A DNA stretch of 64,000 bases, from the NCBI RefSeq assembly GCF_024748695.1, contig NZ_CP087176.1, positions 1,977,501-2,041,500 on the forward strand, written 5' to 3'. The position numbers and the translations under genes were made by a program. This DNA is from Pseudomonas sp. B21-040 (GTDB lineage: Bacteria; Pseudomonadota; Gammaproteobacteria; Pseudomonadales; Pseudomonadaceae). The notes below the pieces were generated by a model. That model worked only from the letters and a program-made list of their open reading frames with translations. It did no database searches and was not told the origin of the DNA. Below, one piece after another: positions 26,202-37,650 of this stretch; within the stretch, counting starts at the first letter, position 1, and each line of letters begins with the position of its first letter.

Positions 26202-27611
26202 ATGACTGTCAAAACAAGTATTGCCATGGTGTCAATTCTGCGCGACGGGCTCGCCAATGGTGTGGGCGTGAAGTACAAGCGCCTTGCCGATGCCGTGCAC
26301 AAAAGCATTGTCGACGGATTGATCGAACCCGGCTGCAAATTGCCGCCCCATCGACTGCTGGCCGATAGCGTCGGTGTGACCATCGGCACCGTCAGTCGCG
26401 CTTACGGCGAACTCGAACGAATCGGTGTGGTAGTCGCTCGCGTCGGTGACGGGACGTATGTGCGTCAGCAAGGGATGGAGCGTGTGCGAGACGCAGGCTT
26501 TCGCAATGTCAGCGACGAACCGCAGCCGTTTTTTGACATGAGCCGCAATCAGCCGATTCCGGGGCAGGAGGCGCTGTTTCTGAGCCAGAGTCTGCACGCC
26601 GTGTCGCTCGATTCTGCAGCGATGCAGCGCGTCAGCGGCTACACCGCCGATGTCGGTTTGCAGCACTACCGCGAGGCGGGTGCACGTTGGCTTCAGCACG
26701 GTGCGTTTGCGCCGCACGCGGATCAGATTGTCTGCGTGAATGGCGGCCAGCACGGTCTGTTGTGTGCCCTGATGGCGCTGCTCAAATCCGGTGATACGTT
26801 GGTGACGGAACACCTGACTTATCCGGGGTTGATCAGTGTTGCACGGATGCTGGGAATCAAACTCATCGGCATCGCGATGGACGATGAAGGGCTGATGCCG
26901 CAAGCGCTGGAGGACATTTGCCGTCAGCACCGGGTTTCTGCGCTGTACTGCACGCCGACGATCCAGAATCCTACGGCTGCGGTGATGTCCGTCGCACGAC
27001 GCGAGGCGATTGCACAGGTCTGTCGTCAGCACAATCTGCTGATCTTCGAAGACGAAGCCCACGCGGTATTGGCTCAACAGCGACCGTTGCCGCTGAGCTA
27101 TTTCGCCCCGGAGCGCTCGGTGCTGATCGGCAGTTTGAGCAAGGCTGTTTCAGCGGGGTTACGGGTTGGCTATCTGCACGCGCCGCAGCCGTTGATCGGA
27201 CGCTTGAGCGCCGCGGTGCGCGGGACCTGCTGGATGGCCAGTCCGTTGACGTTGGAAGTGGCGAGCCTGTGGATAGAAAACGGCATGGCCGAGCAGTTGT
27301 TGGCGCAGCAAATTGCCGAGATCAGCCGTCGTAAATCATTGGTGGCGGGGTTGCTGGAAGGGGCGGTGTACAAGACTCATTCCCACAGTCCGCATTTCTG
27401 GATCGAAGTGCCTGAGCCGTGGCGGGCGTCGCAGATTGCGGCGGAGCTCAAGGAGAAAAATTATCGGGTGGCGACAGCGGAGGCGTTTGCGGTTGGGCAT
27501 GCCGCCGTTGCGCAGTGTGTTCGGGCGAGTGTGTGTAACTCGGCGGGGGATGATCGATTGTTGTTGCGAGGGTTTGAAGCGTTGGTGGGGGCGTTGGTCG
27601 AGACCGAGTAA
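26202..27611 (+). CDS. MocR/GntR-type regulator with aminotransferase domain
   Basis: An N-terminal GntR winged helix (YKRLADAVHKSIVDGLIEPG, LLADSVGVTIGTVSRAYGEL) is joined to a fold-type I PLP aminotransferase domain. The PLP lysine lies in LIGSLSKAVSAGLRVGYLH; the Asp partner is in NLLIFEDEAHAVL. Length is 469 residues from the ATG at 26202. In-frame ATGs at 26163 and 26226 are also possible, and none has a clear ribosome site. Such regulators bind PLP and an amine or amino acid. The divergent EamA exporter is the likely target. Confidence 0.87.
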   Translation: MTVKTSIAMVSILRDGLANGVGVKYKRLADAVHKSIVDGLIEPGCKLPPHRLLADSVGVTIGTVSRAYGELERIGVVVARVGDGTYVRQQGMERVRDAGFRNVSDEPQPFFDMSRNQPIPGQEALFLSQSLHAVSLDSAAMQRVSGYTADVGLQHYREAGARWLQHGAFAPHADQIVCVNGGQHGLLCALMALLKSGDTLVTEHLTYPGLISVARMLGIKLIGIAMDDEGLMPQALEDICRQHRVSALYCTPTIQNPTAAVMSVARREAIAQVCRQHNLLIFEDEAHAVLAQQRPLPLSYFAPERSVLIGSLSKAVSAGLRVGYLHAPQPLIGRLSAAVRGTCWMASPLTLEVASLWIENGMAEQLLAQQIAEISRRKSLVAGLLEGAVYKTHSHSPHFWIEVPEPWRASQIAAELKEKNYRVATAEAFAVGHAAVAQCVRASVCNSAGDDRLLLRGFEALVGALVETE

Positions 27612-27616
27612 TCGTT

Positions 27617-27704
27617 CATCGCGGGCAAGCCATGCTCCCACAGGGGCCTCAGTCGTTCACAAATATTGTGTCCACTGAGGATCCCTGTGGGAGCGATTGC
27701 GATC
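27617..27704. repeat. REP pair (type 1, degenerate)
   Basis: ATCGCGGGCAAGCCATGCTC and CTCCCACAGGG pair with CCCTGTGGGAGCGATTGCGA between convergent regulator and ppsR genes. One arm has lost the GGGCTTGC core. Confidence 0.7.
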
Positions 27705-27721
27705 AATCAAGCGCCGCAGAA

Positions 27722-28540
27722 CTACTTGAACCGCCGCTCCACACCTTTCTCCACGAGAATTTTCGCCGAGATTTCTTCGACGGAAAAATGCGTGGAGTTG
27801 ATGTGCGCAATGTTCTCGCGGCGGAACAGGTTTTCCACTTCTCGCACCTCGAACTCGCACTGGGCATAGCTCGAATAGCGGCTGTTGGGCTTGCGCTCGT
27901 TGCGGATCGCGGTGAGGCGGTCCGGGTCGATGGTCAGGCCGAACAGCTTGTGTTGATGGGCGCGCAGGGCGTTCGGCAGTGTCAGGCGCTCCATGTCGTC
28001 TTCGGTCAGCGGGTAGTTGGCCGCGCGAATACCGAATTGCATGGCCATGTACAGGCATGTCGGGGTTTTGCCGCAACGCGACACGCCGACCAGGATCAAA
28101 TCGGCCTTGTCGTAATAGTGCGTGCGGGCACCATCGTCGTTGTCGAGGGCGAAGTTCACGGCCTCGATACGCTCCATGTAGTTGGTGTTGGCGCCAATGG
28201 AATGGGATTTGCCGACGGTGTAGGAAGAATGCTCGGTCAATTCCTGTTCAAGCGGTGCCAGGAACGTCGAGAAAATGTCGATCATGAAACCATTTGAGGT
28301 CGCGAGAATCTCACGAATGTCCTGGTTGACGATGGTGTCGAAAATAATCGGCCGGAAGCCGTCATTTTCGGCGGCTTTGTTGATTTGTTGTACCATGGCC
28401 CGCGCTTTATCCACGCTATCGATATACGGTCGCGTGAATTTGCTGAAGGTAATGTTTTCGAACTGCGCCAGGAGGCTTTGACCCAGGGTTTCGGCTGTGA
28501 TGCCTGTCCCGTCGGAAATAAAGAAAGCAGATCGTTTCAT
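27722..28540 (-). CDS. ppsR: PEP synthase regulatory kinase/pyrophosphorylase
   Basis: This DUF299 protein inactivates PpsA by ADP-dependent phosphorylation and reactivates it by phosphorolysis. The 272 residues begin [20 protein letters not shown], with the P-loop [16 protein letters not shown] and [11 protein letters not shown]. The ATG at 28540 follows AAGGTG at the right distance; a GTG two codons earlier is less likely. It is divergent from ppsA across 174 bases, the standard arrangement, so enzyme and regulator share a control region. Confidence 0.95.
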   Translation of the reverse strand: MKRSAFFISDGTGITAETLGQSLLAQFENITFSKFTRPYIDSVDKARAMVQQINKAAENDGFRPIIFDTIVNQDIREILATSNGFMIDIFSTFLAPLEQELTEHSSYTVGKSHSIGANTNYMERIEAVNFALDNDDGARTHYYDKADLILVGVSRCGKTPTCLYMAMQFGIRAANYPLTEDDMERLTLPNALRAHQHKLFGLTIDPDRLTAIRNERKPNSRYSSYAQCEFEVREVENLFRRENIAHINSTHFSVEEISAKILVEKGVERRFK

Positions 28541-28714
28541 TTGCACCTTGGGCCTTAAGCTAAAGACGAATCTTGGATATGATAGGCGCGGTTTGTTGGC
28601 CGCCAGTGGCCCGCATTCTCACTTATTTTCCAGGTCCAGGCCATACAGCTGGCAAACGCTCCTCCGAGCAGCCGGCTCCTGAGCTTTTCCAACACAGTTA
28701 GTGGAGAGATCACC

Positions 28715-31090
<2,376 letters not shown>

Positions 31091-31100
31091 TGTGAATGAA

Positions 31101-31126
31101 GCCCCGGTCAAGTGGCCGGGGCTTTA
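31101..31126 (+). terminator. Hairpin after ppsA
   Basis: GCCCCGG-TCAAGTGG-CCGGGGC is followed by TTT, 10 bases after the ppsA stop. Confidence 0.65.
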
Positions 31127-31137
31127 AGATTTGAGTA

Positions 31138-31168
31138 GGGCGGGCTCCTCTGGATGCCGCCCTTTTTT
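31138..31168 (+). terminator. Second terminator after ppsA
   Basis: GGGCGG pairs with CCGCCC and is followed by six T. With the preceding hairpin it forms a tandem stop just before the hydrolase gene. Confidence 0.65.
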
Positions 31169-31181
31169 GTGCAAGAGCATT

Positions 31182-32171
31182 ATGCAAAGCAGCAGCAACC
31201 TATTTCCTGTCGCCCTGATCAGCGCCGAACGGCGCGGCGATCTGAGCGAAGACGTTTACCGTTTGAAGCCGGGCAACAGCCCTGATGGCACCGTTGAATT
31301 GGCCGTCACGCGACTGGGCATGGCCGATGAAGCGGCGGTGCGTGGCGTGCCGGTGATTCTGTTGCACGGCAGCTTTTCCAATCGACGCTTCTGGTTTTCC
31401 CCGAAAGGCTTGGGGTTGGGCGCTTATCTGACGCGTCTGGGGTTTGATGTATGGATTCCGGAAATGCGCGGCCATGGCCTGTCCCAGCGCAATCAGAACT
31501 ACCGCAAGAACCGCGTCGCCGACTACGCTCGTTACGACCTGCCGGCCATCGGTGCTTTTGTGCGCGAGCAAAGTGGCCAGGTCCCGCATTGGATCGGTCA
31601 CTCGCTGGGCGGGATTACCCTGGCGGCGGCATTGGGCGGTGAGTACATCGGTGAGCCTGTGGTGGCGTCTGCGGCGTTTTTCGGCACGCAAGTCAGCCGC
31701 ACTTACTGGCCGTTGAAGATTCCCCCGGTGGAGTGGGGCGGACGCTTCATTCTCAAGCGCTTTGCGCAGCTGTCGGGCTCACGGCTCAAGCGTGGCCCGG
31801 AAGACGAGCCGATTGGCCTGGCCCTGGAAAGCATGCGTTGGTACGGTTTGTTCGGGCGCTTTGGCGATGTCGACAAGGACTGGTGGGCCGGATTGGCCAA
31901 CGTTCAGGTGCCGGTGTTAGCGGTGAGCGCGGTTGGCGATCATCAGGACCCGACGTGGGCATGCCACAAACTGTTCGAGCAGATTGGTAGCGAACACAAG
32001 CAGTTCATGAACCTTGGGCGTGAGCATGGCTTTGGCGACAATTTCGGTCACGTGGAAATGCTCGTCAGCAAAGCGGCTCAGGCAGAGGTCTGGCCGTTGG
32101 TGGCCCGTTGGTTGGGCGATCAACTGACGCCATTGTTGGGCGACAAGCCGGATCTGGCCGCGGCCATTTGA
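31182..32171 (+). CDS. Alpha/beta-hydrolase
   Basis: The 329 residues begin at MQSSSNLFPVALISAERRGD. They include the oxyanion region VILLHGSFSNRRFW, the nucleophile elbow PHWIGHSLGGITLAAALGG (Ser) and a late histidine in GREHGFGDNFGHVEML. No signal peptide is evident. The substrate is unknown; esterase or thioesterase activity is possible. The upstream in-frame start (31131) lies within the terminator hairpin of ppsA and was rejected. Confidence 0.82.
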   Translation: MQSSSNLFPVALISAERRGDLSEDVYRLKPGNSPDGTVELAVTRLGMADEAAVRGVPVILLHGSFSNRRFWFSPKGLGLGAYLTRLGFDVWIPEMRGHGLSQRNQNYRKNRVADYARYDLPAIGAFVREQSGQVPHWIGHSLGGITLAAALGGEYIGEPVVASAAFFGTQVSRTYWPLKIPPVEWGGRFILKRFAQLSGSRLKRGPEDEPIGLALESMRWYGLFGRFGDVDKDWWAGLANVQVPVLAVSAVGDHQDPTWACHKLFEQIGSEHKQFMNLGREHGFGDNFGHVEMLVSKAAQAEVWPLVARWLGDQLTPLLGDKPDLAAAI

Positions 32172-32320
32172 GCCCGATGCTCTAACAAGGGCATTTCGCT
32201 CTGGTCGGCTTGAGGCTAAGATATGACGCATTGTGTTGTTCTGGTCATTTTCAGTGACTGAATTAACGTTTCATTCAGCGCGGCCAACTCGACTGTCTTC
32301 TTTTTTACAGGAGTTTCTCG

Positions 32321-32812
32321 ATGAATCATTACCTCACGCCTGACCTGTGCGACGCCTATCCGGAGCTGGTGCAGGTGCTGGAACCGATGTTCAGCAATTT
32401 CGGTGGCCGTGATTCGTTCGGCGGCGAAATCGTGACCATCAAGTGCTTCGAAGACAACTCGCTGGTCAAGGAACAAGCCGAGCTCAAGGGCAATGGCAAG
32501 GTGTTGGTAGTCGACGGTGGCGGTTCCCTGCGTCGTGCGCTGCTGGGCGACATGATCGCCGAGAAAGCCGCGAAAAACGGTTGGGAAGGGCTGGTGATCT
32601 ACGGTTGCATTCGTGATGTCGACGTCATTGCACAGACCGATCTGGGCGTGCAGGCCCTGGCCAGTCACCCGATGAAAACCGACAAGCGCGGTATTGGCGA
32701 TCTCAATGTTGCGGTGACCTTTGCGGGCGTGACGTTCCATCCAGGCCATTACATCTATGCGGACAACAATGGCGTGATTATCTCGCCAAGCCCGCTGAAA
32801 ATGCCTGAATAA
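32321..32812 (+). CDS. rraA: Ribonuclease E activity regulator RraA
   Basis: The 163 residues carry the RraA/HMG-aldolase-like fold: [49 protein letters not shown] and [11 protein letters not shown]. In enteric bacteria it inhibits RNase E; in Pseudomonas some members have been annotated as 4-hydroxy-4-methyl-2-oxoglutarate aldolase. The residues G.IRD for metal/substrate binding are present, so an aldolase side activity is possible. ACAGGAG precedes the ATG. Confidence 0.9.
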   Translation: MNHYLTPDLCDAYPELVQVLEPMFSNFGGRDSFGGEIVTIKCFEDNSLVKEQAELKGNGKVLVVDGGGSLRRALLGDMIAEKAAKNGWEGLVIYGCIRDVDVIAQTDLGVQALASHPMKTDKRGIGDLNVAVTFAGVTFHPGHYIYADNNGVIISPSPLKMPE

Positions 32813-32836
32813 AGCGTTGCCAACAAAGGAGTGAGG

Positions 32837-33832
32837 ATGTTCGAGGAAGAAAACGCGCAATGGGGCCTGGTGCATGCCCTGGTGCTGGACGGTAAAGGCG
32901 GTGCGCGTTCGATAGCCCGGACTGAACTCGATGACTTGCAGCTTCAGGCTTATGAAAGTCTGTGGCTGCACTGGGATCGCAGTCACCCGCAAACTCAGAC
33001 CTGGCTGCGTAAATCCAGTGGTTTGAGTGAATTCAGCTGTGACCTTCTGCTCGAAGAAAACACCCGGCCGCGCCTGTTGCCGTTGCCGGATGCCGAACTG
33101 TTGCTGTTTCTGCGCGGGGTCAACCTGAACCCCGGCGCTGAACCGGAAGACATGGTCTCGGTGCGGATTTTTGCATCGGCCCAGCGTGTTATTTCCTTGC
33201 GATTGCGCCCATTGCGCGCAACCGATGAATTGCTGGTGCAGCTCGCCGAAGGCAAAGGGCCAAAAACGGCCTCCGAACTCGTTCTCTATATGGCGCAGTA
33301 CCTCACCAACAAAGTGCAGGATCTGGTCAGTTGCCTCTCGGAAGTGGTCGATGACGAAGAGGAAAAACTGGATGCCGACGAACGGTATACTCCCGAGCAC
33401 GGAGCCATTTTGCAGATCCGTCGCAGGGCCGCAGCGCTGAAACGATTCCTGGCACCGCAGCGAGATATATTCGGTCAGCTGACACGGATCAAATTGCCCT
33501 GGTTCGTCGACGACGATGCGGATTACTGGAACGAATTGAACAACAGCCTGACCCGGTATCTGGAAGAGCTGGAATTGACCCGCGAGCGGGTGGGCCTGGT
33601 TCTCGAGGCTGAAGACAGACGCTTGAGCGTGCGGATGAATCGCACGATGTACCGCTTCGGGATCATCACCGGGATCTTTTTGCCGATGAGTTTTTTGACC
33701 GGTCTTCTGGGGATCAATGTGGGTGGGATTCCGTTCTCGGCCAGTCCGTATGGCTTCCTGATTGCGTGCCTGATGATGGTTTCGGTGGCGGTCGGGCAGT
33801 GGTGGTTATTTCGACGTTTGCGCTGGGTCTGA
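32837..33832 (+). CDS. ZntB/CorA-family zinc transporter
   Basis: The 331 residues comprise a large cytoplasmic N-terminal domain, a long helix (IRRRAAALKRFLAPQRDIFG) and two C-terminal membrane helices (RFGIITGIFLPMSFLTGLLG and FLIACLMMVSVAVGQWWLF). The signature between them is GINVGG, the G-x-N motif of CorA-like pores; the motif GIN fits the ZntB branch. The ATG at 32837 has AAGGAG 5 bases upstream; a GTG at 32831 lies within that site. It is separated from rraA by 24 bases and could share its transcript. Confidence 0.85.
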   Translation: MFEEENAQWGLVHALVLDGKGGARSIARTELDDLQLQAYESLWLHWDRSHPQTQTWLRKSSGLSEFSCDLLLEENTRPRLLPLPDAELLLFLRGVNLNPGAEPEDMVSVRIFASAQRVISLRLRPLRATDELLVQLAEGKGPKTASELVLYMAQYLTNKVQDLVSCLSEVVDDEEEKLDADERYTPEHGAILQIRRRAAALKRFLAPQRDIFGQLTRIKLPWFVDDDADYWNELNNSLTRYLEELELTRERVGLVLEAEDRRLSVRMNRTMYRFGIITGIFLPMSFLTGLLGINVGGIPFSASPYGFLIACLMMVSVAVGQWWLFRRLRWV

Positions 33833-33895
33833 GCATGCGGCATGTGACCCGAGCAAATTTGACCGCGTCTTTCACAGACATCACGAGAGGTGCGT

Positions 33896-34144
33896 ATGCA
33901 CGATCCGTTTGAACAGTCTTTGCGCGACATGCTCAATGCATCACCGTCCACCCGGGACGACGATGCGTGCCTTGGGCGTGTACTGAAAACCGCCAACCGC
34001 CAGGTCGGCGCCGGTGATCTGTTCAGCCTGTTGGGCCGCTGGTTGCCCGCGCTGATGATCGCCCTCAATAACGGCTCGGCCCACATCTCGCCGGTATCCC
34101 GTCACCGTAAACCTACCGTTCGCACTGCTGATAAGGCTGATTGA
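33896..34144 (+). CDS. crfX: CrfX, small protein of the SigX locus
   Basis: The 82 residues begin MHDPFEQSLRDMLNAS and contain LLGRWLPALMIALNNGSAHI. GAGAGG precedes the ATG. It is named from its position: crfX-cmpX-sigX-oprF is a conserved Pseudomonas block in which crfX and cmpX are reported to depend on SigX. The function is not established. Its stop lies 2 bases before the cmpX start. Confidence 0.8.
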   Translation: MHDPFEQSLRDMLNASPSTRDDDACLGRVLKTANRQVGAGDLFSLLGRWLPALMIALNNGSAHISPVSRHRKPTVRTADKAD

Positions 34145-34146
34145 AT

Positions 34147-34971
34147 ATGGAACTTGATCTCTGGACTCAGAGCCTCGTCACTGCAATGACTGCGTTATGG
34201 ACCAAGGTTGCGAACTTCATTCCGAACCTGTTCGGCGCACTGGTCGTGCTGCTGTTGGGTTTTGTCGTGGCGAAACTTTTGGACACTTTGCTGTCCAAGC
34301 TGCTGGCCAAACTGGGTCTTGATCGCCTGATGGGCGGTACCGGTCTGACTAAATTACTGTCCCGGGCCGGTCTTCAAGTACCGATCTCTACCTTGATCGG
34401 CAAGATTGTCTATTGGTTCGTTCTGCTTATTTTTCTGGTTTCTGCAGCGGAATCCCTTGGACTTGAACGAGTTTCAGCTACGCTGGATATGCTTGCGCTC
34501 TATTTGCCGAAGGTGTTCGGTGCGGCGCTGGTCCTGTTGGTGGGTGTCTTGCTGGCACAACTGGCCAATGGATTGGTGCGCGGCGCAGCAGAAGGCGTAG
34601 GTCTGGACTATGCTTCCGGGTTGGGACGTATTGCTCAGGGCCTGGTGATCATCATCAGTATCTCGGTAGCGATCAGCCAGTTGGAGGTCAAGACTGACCT
34701 GCTCAACCATGTGATCGTTATCGTATTGATTACCGTTGGTCTGGCGGTAGCGTTGGCCATGGGTTTGGGAAGCCGGGAAATTGCCGGTCAGATTCTTGCG
34801 GGAATCTATGTGCGTGAGTTGTATCAGGTTGGGCAACAAGTGCGTGTTGGCGAGGTCGAAGGCCAGATCGAAGAGATCGGCACGGTTAAAACCACATTGC
34901 TGACCGATGAGGGTGAGCTAGTCTCTCTCTCAAATCGGATTCTCCTGGAGCAGCATGTGAGTAGCCGCTAA
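34147..34971 (+). CDS. cmpX: CmpX, MscS-like mechanosensitive channel-type protein
   Basis: The 274 residues begin MELDLWTQSLVTAMTALW. Five to six hydrophobic helices are visible (LFGALVVLLLGFVVAKLL; IVYWFVLLIFLVSAAESL; FGAALVLLVGVLLAQLANG; GLVIIISISVAISQL; HVIVIVLITVGLAVALAMGL), then a small MscS beta-domain remnant (GQQVRVGEVEGQIEEIGTVK). It is an inner-membrane protein linked in P. aeruginosa to envelope state and SigX activity. It is co-directional with sigX but separated from it by a GC-rich hairpin. Confidence 0.88.
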   Translation: MELDLWTQSLVTAMTALWTKVANFIPNLFGALVVLLLGFVVAKLLDTLLSKLLAKLGLDRLMGGTGLTKLLSRAGLQVPISTLIGKIVYWFVLLIFLVSAAESLGLERVSATLDMLALYLPKVFGAALVLLVGVLLAQLANGLVRGAAEGVGLDYASGLGRIAQGLVIIISISVAISQLEVKTDLLNHVIVIVLITVGLAVALAMGLGSREIAGQILAGIYVRELYQVGQQVRVGEVEGQIEEIGTVKTTLLTDEGELVSLSNRILLEQHVSSR

Positions 34972-34995
34972 CCCGGCAAACCCTGCTAATGTACG

Positions 34996-35027
34996 CCGCC
35001 GCAAAATGCCCTGAGGGGCTGCGGCGG
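34996..35027 (+). terminator. GC-rich hairpin between cmpX and sigX
   Basis: CCGCCGCA pairs with TGCGGCGG across a 16-base loop. There is no T run, so it is not a classic terminator; it may attenuate or process the cmpX-sigX transcript. Confidence 0.45.
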
Positions 35028-35057
35028 ACATTGACCTGACTGTCGGCCCGACTTGTT

Positions 35058-35648
35058 TTGAATAAAGCTCAATCGCTCTCCACGCGCTACGACCCCCGCG
35101 AGCTCTCTGATGAGGAGTTGGTCGCGCGCTCGCACACCGAGCTGTTTCACGTAACGCGCGCCTATGAAGAACTGATGCGGCGTTACCAGCGAACATTATT
35201 TAACGTCTGTGCCCGATACCTTGGGAACGATCGCGACGCAGATGATGTCTGTCAGGAGGTCATGTTGAAGGTGCTGTATGGCCTGAAGAACTTTGAGGGT
35301 AAATCGAAGTTCAAGACATGGCTATATAGCATCACGTACAACGAATGCATCACACAGTATCGGAAGGAACGGCGAAAGCGTCGCTTGATGGACGCTTTGA
35401 GTCTGGACCCCCTCGAGGAAGCGTCTGAAGAGAAGACGCCGAAACCTGAGGATAAGGGTGGACTTGATCGCTGGCTGGTGTATGTAAATCCGATTGACCG
35501 TGAAATTCTGGTGCTACGATTTGTCGCAGAGCTGGAATTTCAAGAGATCGCGGATATCATGCATATGGGATTGAGTGCGACAAAAATGCGGTATAAACGT
35601 GCTCTAGATAAATTGCGTGAGAAATTTGCAGGCATTGCTGAAACTTAG
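35058..35648 (+). CDS. sigX: ECF sigma factor SigX
   Basis: The 196 residues start with TTG (MNKAQSLSTRYDPRELS), the start also used in P. aeruginosa as I recall. Sigma region 2 is seen in YQRTLFNVCARYLGNDRDADD and KFKTWLYSITYNECITQYRK; region 4 in LEFQEIADIMHMGLSATKMRYKR. SigX controls oprF, crfX/cmpX and membrane-fluidity and fatty-acid genes. No anti-sigma factor gene is adjacent, as is normal for this factor. Confidence 0.95.
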   Translation: MNKAQSLSTRYDPRELSDEELVARSHTELFHVTRAYEELMRRYQRTLFNVCARYLGNDRDADDVCQEVMLKVLYGLKNFEGKSKFKTWLYSITYNECITQYRKERRKRRLMDALSLDPLEEASEEKTPKPEDKGGLDRWLVYVNPIDREILVLRFVAELEFQEIADIMHMGLSATKMRYKRALDKLREKFAGIAET

Positions 35649-35755
35649 TTCAGCGCAAATATCTCTTACGTGTAGGCAAGTTCTGATAGACTTGCCGCCG
35701 AGTTGTCCCCCGGTTTGAGGGACTGCTTTACAATCACCAGATGGGGATTTAACGG

Positions 35756-36799
35756 ATGAAACTGAAAAACACCTTGGGCTTGGCCATTGGTACTCTTATT
35801 GCCGCTACTTCTTTCGGCGCTCTGGCACAAGGCCAAGGCGCAGTTGAAGGCGAGCTCAACTACGGGAAGAAGTACAACGACAGCGTTAAGAACGTTGAAG
35901 ACGGCTACACTCCTGGCGCCTCCATCGGTTACTTCTTGACCGACGACGTATCGTTGAACTTCACCTACAACGCTGAAGACTACACCCGTTCGAACAACAA
36001 CACTGGCAAGCAGAAAATCGAAGGCGACAGCTTCGGTCTGAACGCTCAGTACCACTTCAACAACGCCGGCGACGCTCTGCGTCCTTACGTTCAAGGTGGT
36101 GTTAAGCACGGCAGCATGAGCAACGTTCAAGCTGACGGCCACAGCGGCCGTGACCAGTCGACTTTCCTGACTGCTGGCGCTGGCGTTAAGTACTACTTCG
36201 TAGAAAACGTTTACGCACGTGCTGGCGTAGAAGCTGACTACAAACTGGACAACGGCAAGTGGGATTACATTCCTTCCGTAGGTCTGGGTGTTAACTTCGG
36301 TGGCGGCAACAAGCCAGTCGCTGCAGCTCCAGCTCCAGAAGTCTGCTCCGACAGCGACAACGATGGCGTGTGCGACAACGTTGACAAGTGCCCAGACACC
36401 CCAGCCAACGTAACTGTTGACGCTGATGGCTGCCCGGCAGTTGCTGAAGTTGTTCGTGTTGAGCTGGACGTGAAATTCGACTTCGACAAGTCGGTAGTCA
36501 AGCCAAACAGCTACGGCGACATCAAGAACCTGGCTGATTTCATGAAGCAGTACCCATCGACTACCACTACTGTTGAAGGTCACACCGACAACGTCGGTCC
36601 TGACGCTTACAACCAGAAACTGTCTGAGCGTCGTGCAAACGCCGTTAAACAAGTTCTGACCAACCAGTACGGTGTTGAATCCTCCCGCGTTCAGTCTGTT
36701 GGCTACGGCGAATCCCGCCCAGTTGCTGACAACAAAACTGCAGAAGGTCGCGCTGTAAACCGTCGCGTAGAAGCGCAGGTTGAAGCTAAAGGCAAGTAA
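35756..36799 (+). CDS. oprF: Major outer-membrane porin OprF
   Basis: The 347 residues comprise a signal peptide (LGLAIGTLIAATSFGALAQG), an N-terminal eight-strand barrel, a Pro/Ala hinge with a thrombospondin-type-3-like stretch holding four Cys (EVCSDSDNDGVCDNVDKC), and an OmpA-like peptidoglycan-binding domain (VEGHTDNVGPDAYNQKLSE, RRVEAQVEAKGK). Codon use is strongly biased, as expected for an abundant protein. Upstream (35666-35755) two small hairpins (GGCAAGT/ACTTGCC and GTCCC/GGGAC) lie between sigX and the start; the SigX promoter should be here but I cannot fix it. Confidence 0.97.
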   Translation: MKLKNTLGLAIGTLIAATSFGALAQGQGAVEGELNYGKKYNDSVKNVEDGYTPGASIGYFLTDDVSLNFTYNAEDYTRSNNNTGKQKIEGDSFGLNAQYHFNNAGDALRPYVQGGVKHGSMSNVQADGHSGRDQSTFLTAGAGVKYYFVENVYARAGVEADYKLDNGKWDYIPSVGLGVNFGGGNKPVAAAPAPEVCSDSDNDGVCDNVDKCPDTPANVTVDADGCPAVAEVVRVELDVKFDFDKSVVKPNSYGDIKNLADFMKQYPSTTTTVEGHTDNVGPDAYNQKLSERRANAVKQVLTNQYGVESSRVQSVGYGESRPVADNKTAEGRAVNRRVEAQVEAKGK

Positions 36800-36816
36800 T
36801 TAGCCTTAAGCTCTGA

Positions 36817-36846
36817 GAAAAGCCCGGCTTAGGCTGGGCTTTTCTT
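36817..36846 (+). terminator. oprF terminator
   Basis: GAAAAGCCC-GGCTTAGGCT-GGGCTTTTC is followed by TTTG: a bidirectional stem with A and T flanks, serving oprF and possibly cobA from the other strand. Confidence 0.8.
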
Positions 36847-36875
36847 TGTCTGCGATTTGGTGAGGCAAGTCAGAA

Positions 36876-37640
36876 CTACTCAGATCGATTTACTTGTCTT
36901 CGCAGTGACTCACACCCCCACAGGGATTGAGTTGCACTGGCCGCTACTGCGCCGATCACCAGAATGGCCGGGCTTTTCAACTCAAAGGCGCCGGCATCTA
37001 CTTCCATGGCTGACAGGGTGCTGCGGCATTCCCGTTGATGCGGCAGCGATGCGTTTTCGATCATCGCCACCGGCGTATCTGCCGCCATCGCGCCGGCCAA
37101 CAATTGCTCGCGTATCTCGCTGAGCTTCGCCACCCCCATGTAAACCACCAGCGTCGTGCCACCTTGGGCCAGTGCCTGCCAGTTCAGGCTGCTGCCATCC
37201 TGGGTGTGGGCGGTGACCAACGTCACTCCTCGGGCAACGCCCCTCAAGGTCAACGGAATATCGCATTGCGTCGCGCCTGCCAGCCCGGCGGTGATGCCAT
37301 TGACCAATTCGGTATCGACCCCGCGTTCGCGCAACCACTGCGCCTCTTCGCCACCTCGACCGAAGATGCACGGATCACCACCCTTGAGCCGTACCACGCA
37401 TTTGCCCTGTCGGGCATAACGCAGCATCAGGCGGTGAATGAACGCTTGAGGGGTTGAGCGGCAGCCGCCACGTTTACCCACCGGGATAATCCGCGCATCG
37501 GGGCAATGCTCCAGCACCGCTTCGTTGACCAGATCGTCGATCAGCACCACATCCGCTTCTCTCAGTGCCCGCACAGCCTTGAGCGTCAGTAATTCAGGGT
37601 CGCCGGGACCCGCACCCACCAGCCAGACTTTTGCGCTCAT
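36876..37640 (-). CDS. cobA: Uroporphyrinogen-III C-methyltransferase
   Basis: The enzyme methylates uroporphyrinogen III twice to precorrin-2, the precursor of siroheme, the cofactor of the NirB nitrite reductase upstream. Its 254 residues begin VWLVGAGPGDPELLTLKAV and include VVRLKGGDPCIFGRGGEE and GITAGLAGATQCDIPLTLRG, the SUMT signatures. It lies 10 bases after the nitrate reductase gene at the end of the nirB-nirD-nasC-cobA unit, a sensible coupling of cofactor to enzyme. Confidence 0.93.
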   Translation of the reverse strand: MSAKVWLVGAGPGDPELLTLKAVRALREADVVLIDDLVNEAVLEHCPDARIIPVGKRGGCRSTPQAFIHRLMLRYARQGKCVVRLKGGDPCIFGRGGEEAQWLRERGVDTELVNGITAGLAGATQCDIPLTLRGVARGVTLVTAHTQDGSSLNWQALAQGGTTLVVYMGVAKLSEIREQLLAGAMAADTPVAMIENASLPHQRECRSTLSAMEVDAGAFELKSPAILVIGAVAASATQSLWGCESLRRQVNRSE

Positions 37641-37650
37641 AGTGTTTTCC

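Noticed and set aside
35666..35755. Exact SigX promoter of oprF
   Set aside because: The region must contain it, but I could not settle on one -35/-10 pair from memory of the consensus.
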